Shown here in pieces: positions 1 to 7,108 of a DNA stretch of 64,000 nucleotides. The notes under the pieces are model-generated. The model was given only the letters and a program-made list of their open reading frames with translations. It was not told where the DNA came from and did no database searches. Positions within the stretch are counted from its first letter, which is position 1; each line of letters starts with the position of its first letter. The position numbers and the translations under genes were made by a program. This DNA is from Paraburkholderia nodosa DSM 21604 (GTDB lineage: Bacteria > Pseudomonadota > Gammaproteobacteria > Burkholderiales > Burkholderiaceae): NCBI RefSeq assembly GCF_000519185.1, contig NZ_JAFA01000018.1, positions 1 through 64,000 of the forward strand, given 5' to 3'.

Positions 1-129
1 ATCGCGCTCGATGCGGCGTGCCGTACGCACGCTGATGCCAGTCTTGGCGGCCGCGACTTCCTGCGGATGGTGTTTGCGCTTGTTCATGTAGAGACGAACC
101 TGTTGGTCGGTGATGCGGGTTCCAGACAT
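1..129 (-). CDS. istA: IS21-family transposase IstA, N-terminal fragment (cut by window edge)
   Basis: 43 codons are visible, from an ATG at 129 to the window start. The protein begins MSGTRITDQQVRLYMNKRK and continues into a helix-turn-helix (EVAAAKTGISVRTARRIE), typical of the N-terminus of IS21-family IstA transposases, which bind the element ends. The catalytic domain and the IstB ATPase helper would lie further left. No fault is seen in the visible part. The family call rests on this short N-terminus plus the repeated motif near the element tip. Confidence 0.7.
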   Translation of the reverse strand, partial: MSGTRITDQQVRLYMNKRKHHPQEVAAAKTGISVRTARRIERD

Positions 130-275
130 GAGCTGACCGCTTCTTCTTTAAGCTTCGATCAGCCCATCCTAAAGCCCCGCCGACGCAGCGCTGCCGGTGG
201 CTCGTCGTCTCCGGCGGCTACGCCGCCTGCGACTCCTCACCACCGGCCAAAACAATCGTCAACGACCGGCCAACA
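1..275 (-). mobile_element. IS21-family element, terminal part only
   Basis: This is the end of an IS21-type insertion sequence that runs off the left edge. It holds the first codons of the IstA-type transposase and about 145 bp of terminal DNA. Near the outer end, two copies of GGCCGGT (minus strand) lie about 23 bp apart, like the multiple terminal repeats of IS21 elements. The outermost plausible tip is the CA dinucleotide at 274-275, because these ends normally read TG...CA. The other end and the target duplication lie outside the window, so the exact boundary is inferred. The NACHT gene begins directly beyond it. Confidence 0.6.
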
Positions 276-278
276 TAA

Positions 279-2234
279 TTGTCGCCGCCCAGATATCTGA
301 ATTTCCGTAGCAAAGCCGTATTCGGTTCCGCTCGTGATCCGTATACAGACTCCATATCAATCGACGATACTAAATACGTAGAATTGCCGATTACGCTTAT
401 TGCGGACAAGCCTTCCGGCAGTCGACTTTCGTTCTCACTGAGCCAACAGTCAAATCTCGATGAAGTGATTGGGTGCATTAAGTCCGGCGGCATAGCTTTT
501 CTGCTAGCACCCTTTGGGGCAGGGAAAAGTATAACGACCCGCCAAATCTTTCTCCGGCTAGCTAATGAGTTTCGAAAAGATTCTCATATGTCGGTCCCGC
601 TTGCGCTTAATTTACGAGAGCACTGGGCTCAGCCCTATGCTGACGAAATGCTCGAGAGACACGCCCGGTCTATTGGTTACTCGCCCCGCGAAGATCTTAC
701 AATTGCGTGGCGCTCCGGGATGGCGACCTTACTCCTCGATGGCTTTGATGAAGTTGCCGCACAATCGATCATCCGAAAGGATGACAAGACATTTATGCGT
801 GAGGCTCGTCGTGAGGCGTTAACCGGAGTGCGGGACTTTCTGTCAAAGATTCCCGCTGGAATTGGCGTACTGATTTGCGGCCGTGACCATTATTTTGACG
901 ATGAAGGCGAGATTACCTCTGCACTTTCCGTCGGGGCTAAAGTGTGCAAGGCATTCCGACTCGGCGAATTTACGGAAGAAGGTGTCCGCGAGTTCCTAGA
1001 TAAAAATGGGGTTTCCAAAGAGCTTCCTGATTGGCTACCAAGAAAACCCCTTCTTCTCGGATATTTGATACAAAAAGATCTTATTGGTGAAATTACAAAC
1101 ATCGATGGATCTGCAGGATTTGGTCATGCGTGGGATTCGTTTTTGACGAAAATTACCGAACGCGAGGCAGCCCTAGAATCTGCGACTATGGAGGCGCAAA
1201 CACTGCGTGCCGTAATGGAGCGGCTTGCATTTTCGGTACGTGGTCGATCGTCCGGAACAGGACCAATTACTGGCGCGGATCTCTCCGACGCTTTTTTTGC
1301 TGAGACGGGGCAATCTGCTGGTGAAGGGGTACTAGCTCAATTGCAGCGATTGCCTGGATTGACCCAGCGCGAGCAAGATCCGGGTTCCAGATCGTTCGTG
1401 GACGAAGATATGCTCGCGGCACTGCAGGGGAGCGCCTTTTTTAGGTTGATCGCCGAGAATTTTAAAAATAACAATTCGTTGCCGATAGCGGAGTTATCAG
1501 CAAAAGCTATTAACATGACCACGCATTTACTAAAACGCGAGGGTTATCAGACATCTACGCTAATTTCAGTCGCACAGTCACTTCACCGTCAGTCGTCGGG
1601 CAACATCCAAGATACACAAGCCTTGGCCGATCTTACGTCAATCGTACTTAGCTTGGCGATTCAGGAGGGGCTGCACAACATTGATTTTAGGGGTCTGGAA
1701 ATTTCGTCGGCAACGCTTGGAAAGGTCAATCTAGAGGATGTACTTGTACAAGGGGTGACCGTTCGTGATTGCTTGATTTCGGAACTGGTCGTCAGTGCAG
1801 AGGGTATGACCGGTGGAATAACCTTCCACAATTGCCTTATTGTTCGTGCAGTCGGCATCGCAGATGAAAGAGGGTTGCCCAGGGAGATATTCGTGGACTG
1901 CAAGGTCGAAAATTTCGACGATATGGCGACCAATAACGCCGTCTTGCAATCGAACCTGCCAGCACAGATGAAAGCATTGATGACGGTACTTCGCAAACTG
2001 TACAAACAAGCGGGCGGTGGGCGAAAGATGGCGTCGCTTTTCCGTGGGATCACCCAGCGCCAAGTTTCTGATTATGTAGAGAGGGTAGTTAAAACGCTGG
2101 AGGCCGAAGGATTTATTAGCATTACGAATGAAATTGTCCACCCTGTTCGAAAGCAAGCCGCGCGCGTCGAACAGATTTTGGCCGCGCCATCCTTGAGCGC
2201 CGACTCTCTTGTACAGAAAATCCGTGCGCTCTAG
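279..2234 (+). CDS. NACHT-family STAND NTPase, probably missing its N-terminus
   Basis: The 651 visible residues hold a NACHT NTPase module. The Walker A motif APFGAGKS is at about 77-84 and the Walker B motif LLLDGFDEV, with the NACHT-type DGxDE signature, is at about 151-159. A C-terminal sensor-like part follows: helical to about 450, an irregular pentapeptide-like beta-solenoid at about 465-550, and a winged-helix-like end at about 565-640. The frame opens with TTG at 279, right after a TAA (276-278) at the inferred IS21 boundary. There is no Shine-Dalgarno sequence, and the first ATG codon (residue 104) lies after Walker A, so the 5' end is probably lost. Bacterial NACHT/STAND proteins are often phage sensors that trigger an N-terminal effector; here any effector domain is absent. 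Base composition is clearly more AT-rich than in the core genes. Codons are intact to the stop. Confidence 0.75.
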   Translation: MSPPRYLNFRSKAVFGSARDPYTDSISIDDTKYVELPITLIADKPSGSRLSFSLSQQSNLDEVIGCIKSGGIAFLLAPFGAGKSITTRQIFLRLANEFRKDSHMSVPLALNLREHWAQPYADEMLERHARSIGYSPREDLTIAWRSGMATLLLDGFDEVAAQSIIRKDDKTFMREARREALTGVRDFLSKIPAGIGVLICGRDHYFDDEGEITSALSVGAKVCKAFRLGEFTEEGVREFLDKNGVSKELPDWLPRKPLLLGYLIQKDLIGEITNIDGSAGFGHAWDSFLTKITEREAALESATMEAQTLRAVMERLAFSVRGRSSGTGPITGADLSDAFFAETGQSAGEGVLAQLQRLPGLTQREQDPGSRSFVDEDMLAALQGSAFFRLIAENFKNNNSLPIAELSAKAINMTTHLLKREGYQTSTLISVAQSLHRQSSGNIQDTQALADLTSIVLSLAIQEGLHNIDFRGLEISSATLGKVNLEDVLVQGVTVRDCLISELVVSAEGMTGGITFHNCLIVRAVGIADERGLPREIFVDCKVENFDDMATNNAVLQSNLPAQMKALMTVLRKLYKQAGGGRKMASLFRGITQRQVSDYVERVVKTLEAEGFISITNEIVHPVRKQAARVEQILAAPSLSADSLVQKIRAL

Positions 2235-2360
2235 CGGTCAGTAGCCTAGCTATTGGTATGCCGTGCGGAAAGAGTGGGCCGGGGCTTAGCTATCCGCCAG
2301 GTTGCATGGGATAAGTTTCATGCAATCTGGGCGCGAACAGGTAGCGGGAAACTGTAGTGG

Positions 2361-3260
2361 TCAACTCACCCCAGACACTGCGCTAAGTCTTTCTTCCGCA
2401 ACCGCTGGTGCGAGTCCGTCGTTGAACTGATGCGGCCGTATCCAGTTGTACCGGTGCATCAAGTAGTGGCTGATATCGCGGTGTGCTTCCTGCGTCGACA
2501 TGTAACCCATCGAGGGCAGCCATTCCGTCTTGAAACTACGGAACAGCCTCTCCATCGGAGAATTGTCCCAACAATTTCCACGACGGCTCATGCTCTGCTG
2601 TATCCGATAGCGCCACAGGCGTTGACGGAATTTCCGGCTCGCATACTGAGCGCCCTGATCCGAGTGGAACAGCAAACCTTGCGGTCGGCCCCGCTGCTCG
2701 TAGGCCATCTCCAGCGCCTGCACGACCAGATCGGCATCCGGGCGCATCGAGAATGCCCAGCCTACAACCCGACGCGTGAACAGGTCGAGCACCACCGCCA
2801 GATAATGCCAACGGCCTTGAGCCCAGACGTACGTGATATCGCCACACCAGACCTGATTCGGCGTACCAGCCTCGAATTCACGATTGAGATGGTTCGGGAT
2901 ATCGATCCGCTCGACCGTGGCCTGCTTGTAGGCATGGCGACCCGGCTGCTTGCAGATCAGTCCGAGTTCCTCCATCAAGCGGCTGACCTTGAAGCGACCA
3001 ATCACCGTACCTTCCTCGCGCATCATGCCCATGATGCTGCGGCTGCCGGCAGAGCTTCGGCTCTCGACGAACAGCTCGTGTACCCGGCTACGCAGTGCCA
3101 TGCGCTCGGCGTCAACGCGCTGGGCGCGCTCCCGGTACGCATACAGGCAGGATCGCGATACGTCGAATACCGCGCAGATCAGTTCGACCGATTCGCTTGC
3201 ACCAATCTGATCAATTACTTCGTACGTTCGATGCCTTCCGACATCAAGAGCGCGGTAGCC
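2361..3260 (-). CDS. IS3-family transposase OrfB (made as OrfAB by -1 frameshift)
   Basis: This is the catalytic half of the IS3 transposase. The frame is open from the slippery site A-AAA-AAG at 3266-3260 through to the stop at 2361, with no early stop; the first internal ATG is at 3101. It carries the rve-type integrase core with the DDE triad: D in GDITYVW, D in HSDQGAQY and E in SPMERLFRSFK. The part before 3101 encodes the usual linker of this family (ending in a DVSRSCLYAYRER-like stretch). This indicates translation as an OrfAB fusion, not from a separate start. The fusion would be about 390 residues. Confidence 0.88.
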   Translation of the reverse strand, partial: GYRALDVGRHRTYEVIDQIGASESVELICAVFDVSRSCLYAYRERAQRVDAERMALRSRVHELFVESRSSAGSRSIMGMMREEGTVIGRFKVSRLMEELGLICKQPGRHAYKQATVERIDIPNHLNREFEAGTPNQVWCGDITYVWAQGRWHYLAVVLDLFTRRVVGWAFSMRPDADLVVQALEMAYEQRGRPQGLLFHSDQGAQYASRKFRQRLWRYRIQQSMSRRGNCWDNSPMERLFRSFKTEWLPSMGYMSTQEAHRDISHYLMHRYNWIRPHQFNDGLAPAVAEERLSAVSGVS

Positions 3261-3538
3261 TTTTTTAAAATGGCCTTCTCACGCTCGAGGCGTTCGATAC
3301 GCGCCTCGAGTTCCTGAATGCGCTGCTGATCCGGCGTGATTGCCTTGCTCTGCGGCGTGACGCCCTGACGCTCCATTTGAAGCTGGTGCACCCAGCGACG
3401 CAGTACCGTCTCGCCGACGCCGACTGAGCGACTCGCCTCCATATGGCTATAACCCTGGTCGAGCACCAGACACGCGGCTTGCTGTTTGAACTCCGGGGAA
3501 AACGTACGACGTTGTTTGGTTATCAGACACCTCTTCAT
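3215..3538 (-). CDS. IS3-family transposase OrfA
   Basis: This is the DNA-binding half of the transposase, 107 residues if begun at the ATG at 3538 (MKRCLITKQRR); another ATG lies three codons upstream. It holds a helix-turn-helix (about residues 10-50) and a leucine-zipper-like helix (QELEARIERLEREKAIL) that mediates dimerisation. Near its end is the heptamer A AAA AAG at 3266-3260, in phase for a -1 ribosomal frameshift into orfB. The subgroup looks like IS51/IS150, but this was not checked by search. Confidence 0.85.
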   Translation of the reverse strand: MKRCLITKQRRTFSPEFKQQAACLVLDQGYSHMEASRSVGVGETVLRRWVHQLQMERQGVTPQSKAITPDQQRIQELEARIERLEREKAILKKATALLMSEGIERTK

Positions 3539-3587
3539 GGCGAGCATTCTCGCCTAAATCAGTGTCCGGGGTCATTAGACCACTACA

Positions 3588-3720
3588 CTCCCCGATACGC
3601 CATCTGAGTGACAGCGCCTGGAGTCGTCGCGAGTAGCGATGCGAGTTTAAAACGGTTTATTACGGCCTCGGCCGCCATGCGGGAAAAGGCGGCGCGAAAA
3701 TCATCCTGTGCTCTTGTCAT
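3588..3720 (-). pseudogene. 5' end of an unknown minus-strand gene, cut by the IS3 element
   Basis: From an ATG at 3720, preceded by a purine-rich GAGGGTGG about 8 nt upstream, a frame runs 44 codons (starting MTRAQDDFRAAFSRMAAE) until it meets the IS3 end at 3587. The peptide is helical and Ala-rich; I do not recognise it. If the IS element is removed, the frame continues for 12 codons on the far flank (from 2352) and stops. Without a target duplication this join is not certain to be the original sequence. Confidence 0.4.
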
Positions 3721-3976
3721 TCGTAACCACCCTCGATCACGTGTAGTAACATGCGCCAACTATATTTCTCGGCCCTAGACTCGTATAGGGCCAGTTTTTG
3801 ACGCCACGAATGGCAAATATCGGACCGAACCGAGGACGCGTGCTGCGTACTGCATTGAATCGTTTTGCCGCGGTTCTCATTGACGAGGCCCGCACTTTTT
3901 CCGGGCTGGCCTGACCTTCCCCCTCAGAAGTATCCCACTGTAAAGTTAGTGGCAAGGCCGCAGGAGAAACCTTGTC

Positions 3977-4240
3977 ATGAAGAAGTCGCGGTTCAGTGAA
4001 GAGCAGATTATCGGGGTGCTGAAGGAAGCCGATGCCGGCATGAAGGTCGCAGACCTGTGCCGCAAGCATGGCATATCGGATGCGACGTTCTATAACTGGC
4101 GTAGCCGCTACGGCGGCATGGATGTGTCGGACGCGCGACGATTGCGGCAGCTGGAGGAGGAAAACCAGCGACTCAAGCGGCTGGTAGCGGACCAGGCGCT
4201 GGACATCCGGGTTCTGAAGGACGTTCTCGGAAAAAAGTGA
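3977..4240 (+). CDS. IS407-like transposase OrfA
   Basis: The 87-residue DNA-binding subunit (MKKSRFSEEQIIGVLKEAD...) has a helix-turn-helix at about residues 10-45 and a coiled-coil tail (RRLRQLEEENQRLKRLVAD), typical of the IS3 family, IS407 subgroup. It starts at an ATG just after GCAGGAGAAACC. Its last codons contain A AAA AAG (4231-4237) directly before the TGA stop, in phase for -1 frameshifting into orfB, which overlaps at 4237. Confidence 0.88.
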   Translation: MKKSRFSEEQIIGVLKEADAGMKVADLCRKHGISDATFYNWRSRYGGMDVSDARRLRQLEEENQRLKRLVADQALDIRVLKDVLGKK

Positions 4241-5105
4241 GTTCGCCCGCGCAGCGCCGGGAAGTCGTGCAGCAGGTGATTGAACAGCACGACTATTCGG
4301 AGCGCCGGGCGTGCGCGCTCGTTGGCCTGAATCGCCGGGCGTTCCGGCGGCCGGCGCCACCCGACGCCGACTACGAAGTGCGGCAATGGCTGCGCGAGCT
4401 GGCCCAGGAGCGACCGCGGTTTGGCTCGCCTCGCCTGCATGTCCTGCTGCGCCGGGAGGGCCTGGTCCAGAACCACAAGCGCACTGAGCGGCTGTACCGC
4501 GCAGAAGGCCTGTCGCTTCGCCTGAAACGGCGAAAGAAGCGCCCGAGTCATCTGCGCGTGGTAATGCCGATGCCCAACGGCGCAGACGAAAGCTGGGCGA
4601 TGGACTTTGTTGCTGACACGCTGGTGCGTGGCCGACGCATTCCCATGTTGACCATCATCGACGCGTGGAATCGAGAGTGCCCGCACATCGAGGTTGACTT
4701 CTCGCTGACGGGAGTTCGGGTCGCGCGCGTTCTGGAGCAGCTACGTCAGCGGGGCCGGCGGCCCAATCTGATTCAGGTCGACAACGGGCCGGAGTTTGTC
4801 AGCAAGGCGCTCGATGCATGGGCACACGAACTTGGCGTCAAGCTGCAGTTCATCCGTCCAGGCAAGCCGGTGGAAAACGCGCACATCGAGAGCTTCAACA
4901 GCCGGCTGCGCGAAGAATGTTTGAACAGCATGCGTTCGTCAGTCTTGACGATGCACGCAAGCGAATCGAAGCGTGGCGAACGGACTACAACTCCGTGCGC
5001 CCGCATAGTGCCCTGGGGCAACTGGCGCCGGACCAATTCCGGCAACTGCATCAACCGAAAAACGGCGAGCCCGCTAACTTACGAATGGTGTACTCGGCGG
5101 GGTAA
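4237..5105 (+). pseudogene. IS407-like transposase OrfB, frameshifted
   Basis: The frame opens at GTG 4237 in the -1 frame relative to orfA. It carries a complete-looking integrase core: D in SWAMDFVAD, D in QVDNGPEF and E in NAHIESFNS. Just after REECLN, at about 4926, the homologous continuation (EHAFVSLDDARKRIE-like) jumps to another frame, consistent with loss of one G. The C-terminal tail then reads through to a stop at 5103-5105 in the shifted frame. Relatives keep this region in one frame, so this is a one-base deletion. A read error cannot be excluded from the sequence alone. Confidence 0.85.
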
Positions 5106-5706
5106 GGTCAGGCCTACTCGGAACTGGATGAGGCTCTTGGCCTTGAGTATGGGCAGCCCTATCAGTATTCCCTATATCCACGCACCAGGAAGACAAGAGT
5201 GCCACAAGCCGCATCTATCCAACAACTCGAAAACAGGGTTGCGAAGTTACTGAAGCGATGCCCGCACCGACTCGTCATCCAGAACAACAAGGCGGCAGCT
5301 CTGAGGCAAGACGAGATCATGGGTGCGCCGAGCGATCCCATAGACTTCGACTACCTCGCTTGGTCGGATCTCCAGATCGCATACGAACACGATTGGCCGA
5401 CCTTCCGTCGCCTCAAGGGGCACCCGGAAACGATGAATCACTACCTTTGGCATTGGGGCATCTTGTGGGATAAGGGACTTGTTCCATACCCTTGGTCAAG
5501 GGAGCTTTTCGGCGTGCCTGCGGACATGCCGGTGGAAGATTTTTTGCCGGCGTTGACTAAGGCACACATCATCATCAGACGAGACATGGCTGCCGGAATT
5601 TTGCCGGAATACCCCAGTTACCGAGAGATACTTGCAATCGCCCGCAGTTACGGTTTTCCTTGTTAAATCAAGTGATTGCCTGTAACCTGAAAGCCGCTTG
5701 GTTTGG

Positions 5707-5751
5707 CTTTTAATCCGTTGGTCACAGGTTCGAATCCCGTACGGCCTACCA
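5707..5751 (+). other. 3' fragment of tRNA-Lys(UUU), presumed attachment site (attR) of the island
   Basis: From the anticodon loop CTTTTAA (anticodon UUU at 5709-5711), the sequence follows a tRNA-Lys to its CCA end at 5751, including the T-arm GGTTCGAATCC. The 5' half is absent: the bases before 5707 cannot pair with the anticodon stem, and no TAGGCCG-like 5' acceptor strand lies upstream. Tyrosine-recombinase islands commonly integrate at tRNA 3' ends and leave such a duplicate. The intact tRNA and integrase would then lie left of the window. Confidence 0.8.
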
Positions 5752-5762
5752 AAGCATCAAAC

Positions 5763-5792
5763 AAAAAGCCCAGTCTTCGGACTGGGCTTTTT
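5763..5792 (+). terminator. Intrinsic terminator behind the tRNA-Lys remnant
   Basis: A perfect hairpin, GCCCAGTC-TTCG-GACTGGGC, is flanked by AAAAA and TTTTT. It has a UUCG tetraloop and works on either strand. It was probably the original tRNA-Lys terminator. Confidence 0.9.
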
Positions 5793-5912
5793 GCTTTGCA
5801 GCGTACGGCGCAAGCTCAAGCGACTTGAGAGGCTCGGCGCGCGAGCATGCGTCCAGCATGTATACTCCCTCCTCCCCCGCCGTCCCATCCCCGCTGCACA
5901 GGCCACGTCATC

Positions 5913-6359
5913 ATGAAGTTCACGACCCTTGCCTGCGCCCTGCTCGCGCTTTTCTGGCTCAGTCTGCGCGTTCAGGCGCAAATCCAACCGCAACCCGAAG
6001 ACTACGCATACCTGCGCCGCATTCGCGTGCCGGACGCCGTCGTCAATTGCGTTGCCGCGCTCGACCAGTGGGTGCACAAGGCGCAGCGCTACGATTCGCT
6101 GCTCGTGCCCGATCGGCGCGCGCTCTCGGCGACGATCGAGCAACCCGCGCCCGTCAACGCCACGCCCATGCCCGCCGCAAGCGAGGCGCTTACGCCTGTC
6201 CCGTCCATCGACACGCTCATCCACCTGCACGCCTTCGCCAAGGTCCGCGGCAAGTACGCCTGGGTTCCCGTGAAGGCCACGTGCGGTATCTGGCATTCGC
6301 ACGTTGTCGATGTCGCGCTGTCGCCGCGCGGCACGCACGCAACGTCGCCTATCCACTGA
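5913..6359 (+). CDS. Small exported protein of unknown function
   Basis: The product is 148 residues with a clear Sec signal peptide (MKFTTLACALLALFWLSLRVQA, cut at about 22). The mature part has two well-spaced cysteines, in VVNCVAALDQW and in PVKATCGIW, that could form a periplasmic disulfide. A Pro/Ala-rich stretch lies at about 75-95. The pattern (Cys-containing helix, then a W/Y-x-P-V-x-A-x-C-G strand) resembles BspC-domain proteins of Burkholderiales, but I hold that assignment only weakly. It is the first core gene after the island edge and stands alone, converging on the YceI operon. Confidence 0.65.
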   Translation: MKFTTLACALLALFWLSLRVQAQIQPQPEDYAYLRRIRVPDAVVNCVAALDQWVHKAQRYDSLLVPDRRALSATIEQPAPVNATPMPAASEALTPVPSIDTLIHLHAFAKVRGKYAWVPVKATCGIWHSHVVDVALSPRGTHATSPIH

Positions 6360-6392
6360 CGACATTTCGTCGTCCTTATCGCTGCCGGCAAC

Positions 6393-6424
6393 AAAAAAGC
6401 CCGCGCGCCAGACAGCGCACGGGC
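6393..6424 (-). terminator. Intrinsic terminator of the cybB-yceI operon
   Basis: Read on the minus strand, the imperfect stem GCCCGTGCGC/GCGCGCGGGC with a 6-nt loop is followed by six T. It lies about 40 bp after the last yceI stop. Confidence 0.85.
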
Positions 6425-6463
6425 TTCGCATCGAGCGACGCGCGGCCCATGCCGCGCGCAAAC

Positions 6464-7054
6464 TCAGTCTGCCTTGACGCCTTCCACCTGGATCTGCAGC
6501 GTCGTAGCCGTCTTGAAACCATACGACTGGCCCCAGTTCACGCCGTAGTCCGCGCGGTCGAATTGCGCCGACGCGTCCGCGCCGCACACTTCACGCTTGA
6601 GCATCGGGTTCTGGAAGCACTTGAACGAGTCGATCTTCAGGTTCAGCGGCTTGGTCACGCCATGCAGCGTGAACGTGCCGATCACTTCCACGGGCTTGTC
6701 GCCGTCGAAGCGGATCGACGTGCCCTTGTAGGTGGCCGTCGGGTACTTCGCGGTGTCGAGGAATTCGGCCGAGCTCACGTGCTTGTCGAGCTTCGCGTTG
6801 CCGGTATCGATCGACGATGCGTCGATCGTCACGTCCACCGTGCCCGTCTTCGCCTCGCGGTCGAGCGTGACCGTGCCCGCGCTCTTCGTGAACTTGCCGC
6901 GCCATACCGAGACGCCGCCGAAGTGATCGGCTTCGAAGCTCGGATACGTGTGCATCGGGTCGAGGTTGTAGGTCGTGGCGGCCGCGAGCGCCGGCGTGGC
7001 GACGAAGGCTGCGAGCGAGGCGGCAACGGCCGCGGCGAAAATCGTGGTCTTCAT
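6464..7054 (-). CDS. YceI-family periplasmic protein (second copy)
   Basis: The 196-residue protein has a signal peptide (to about residue 25, ...ATPALAA) and one YceI lipocalin-like beta-barrel domain. The family hallmarks are visible: a start like YNLDPMHTYPSFEADHFG, then GTFTLHGVTKPLNLKI. YceI barrels bind isoprenoid-type lipids in the periplasm. Two cysteines (KCFQ and EVCG) may pair. It is the last gene of the operon cybB-yceI-yceI on the minus strand. That pairing with a b561-type cytochrome is common in proteobacteria and suggests a lipid-quinone link, but the exact substrate is not known from the sequence. Confidence 0.9.
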   Translation of the reverse strand: MKTTIFAAAVAASLAAFVATPALAAATTYNLDPMHTYPSFEADHFGGVSVWRGKFTKSAGTVTLDREAKTGTVDVTIDASSIDTGNAKLDKHVSSAEFLDTAKYPTATYKGTSIRFDGDKPVEVIGTFTLHGVTKPLNLKIDSFKCFQNPMLKREVCGADASAQFDRADYGVNWGQSYGFKTATTLQIQVEGVKAD

Positions 7055-7108
7055 GAATCGTTTCCTGGTGCGGGAGAAACTGGGTGAGAAAGCGATGCCG
7101 TACGCGCG

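Larger units (their letters stand above)
2353..3587 (-). mobile_element. IS3-family insertion sequence, apparently complete (1235 bp)
   Basis: The terminal inverted repeats begin TGTAGTGGTC at 2353 and, on the other strand, at 3587; they match at most positions over about 26 bp. Two overlapping reading frames, orfA and orfB, lie on the minus strand with an A6G slippery site between them. No direct repeat flanks the element (AAC at 2350-2352 against CTC at 3588-3590). The usual 3-4 bp duplication is therefore missing, which suggests a later deletion or recombination at one flank. The DDE catalytic residues are all present, so the element may still be active. Confidence 0.88.
3912..5110 (+). 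mobile_element. IS407-like IS3-family insertion sequence with GGCC target duplication
   Basis: The ends TGACCTTCCCCC (3912) and GGGGTAAGGTCA (5110) are imperfect inverted repeats. They are flanked by an exact 4-bp direct repeat GGCC (3908-3911 and 5111-5114), the duplication size known for the IS407 subgroup. The element is about 1.2 kb with orfA and orfB on the plus strand. orfB has a 1-nt deletion, so this copy is probably inactive on its own. Its insertion split the gene at 3810-5666. Confidence 0.9.
3810..5666 (+). pseudogene. Unknown gene interrupted by an IS407-like element (exons 3810-3911 and 5115-5666)
   Basis: The first 34 codons (ATG at 3810) end at the target site GGCC (3908-3911). 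After the element and the second GGCC (5111-5114), the same frame continues at 5115 and stops at 5664-5666. The rejoined product is 217 residues with no stop codon at the junction, which reads ...TFSGLAYSELDEALG... The middle contains LENRVAKLLKRC and later HYLWHWGILWDKG and PYPWSRELFGVP. I recognise no domain. There is no signal peptide or membrane segment, and it looks like a soluble protein of about 25 kDa. The distal fragment alone has an ATG at 5199 and could be expressed separately, but the gene should be read as disrupted. It is the last gene before the tRNA attachment site. Confidence 0.8.

Noticed and set aside
5676..5751. Complete tRNA-Lys gene
   Set aside because: The 5' half is missing: no 5' acceptor strand and no D-arm fit the sequence before the anticodon loop.
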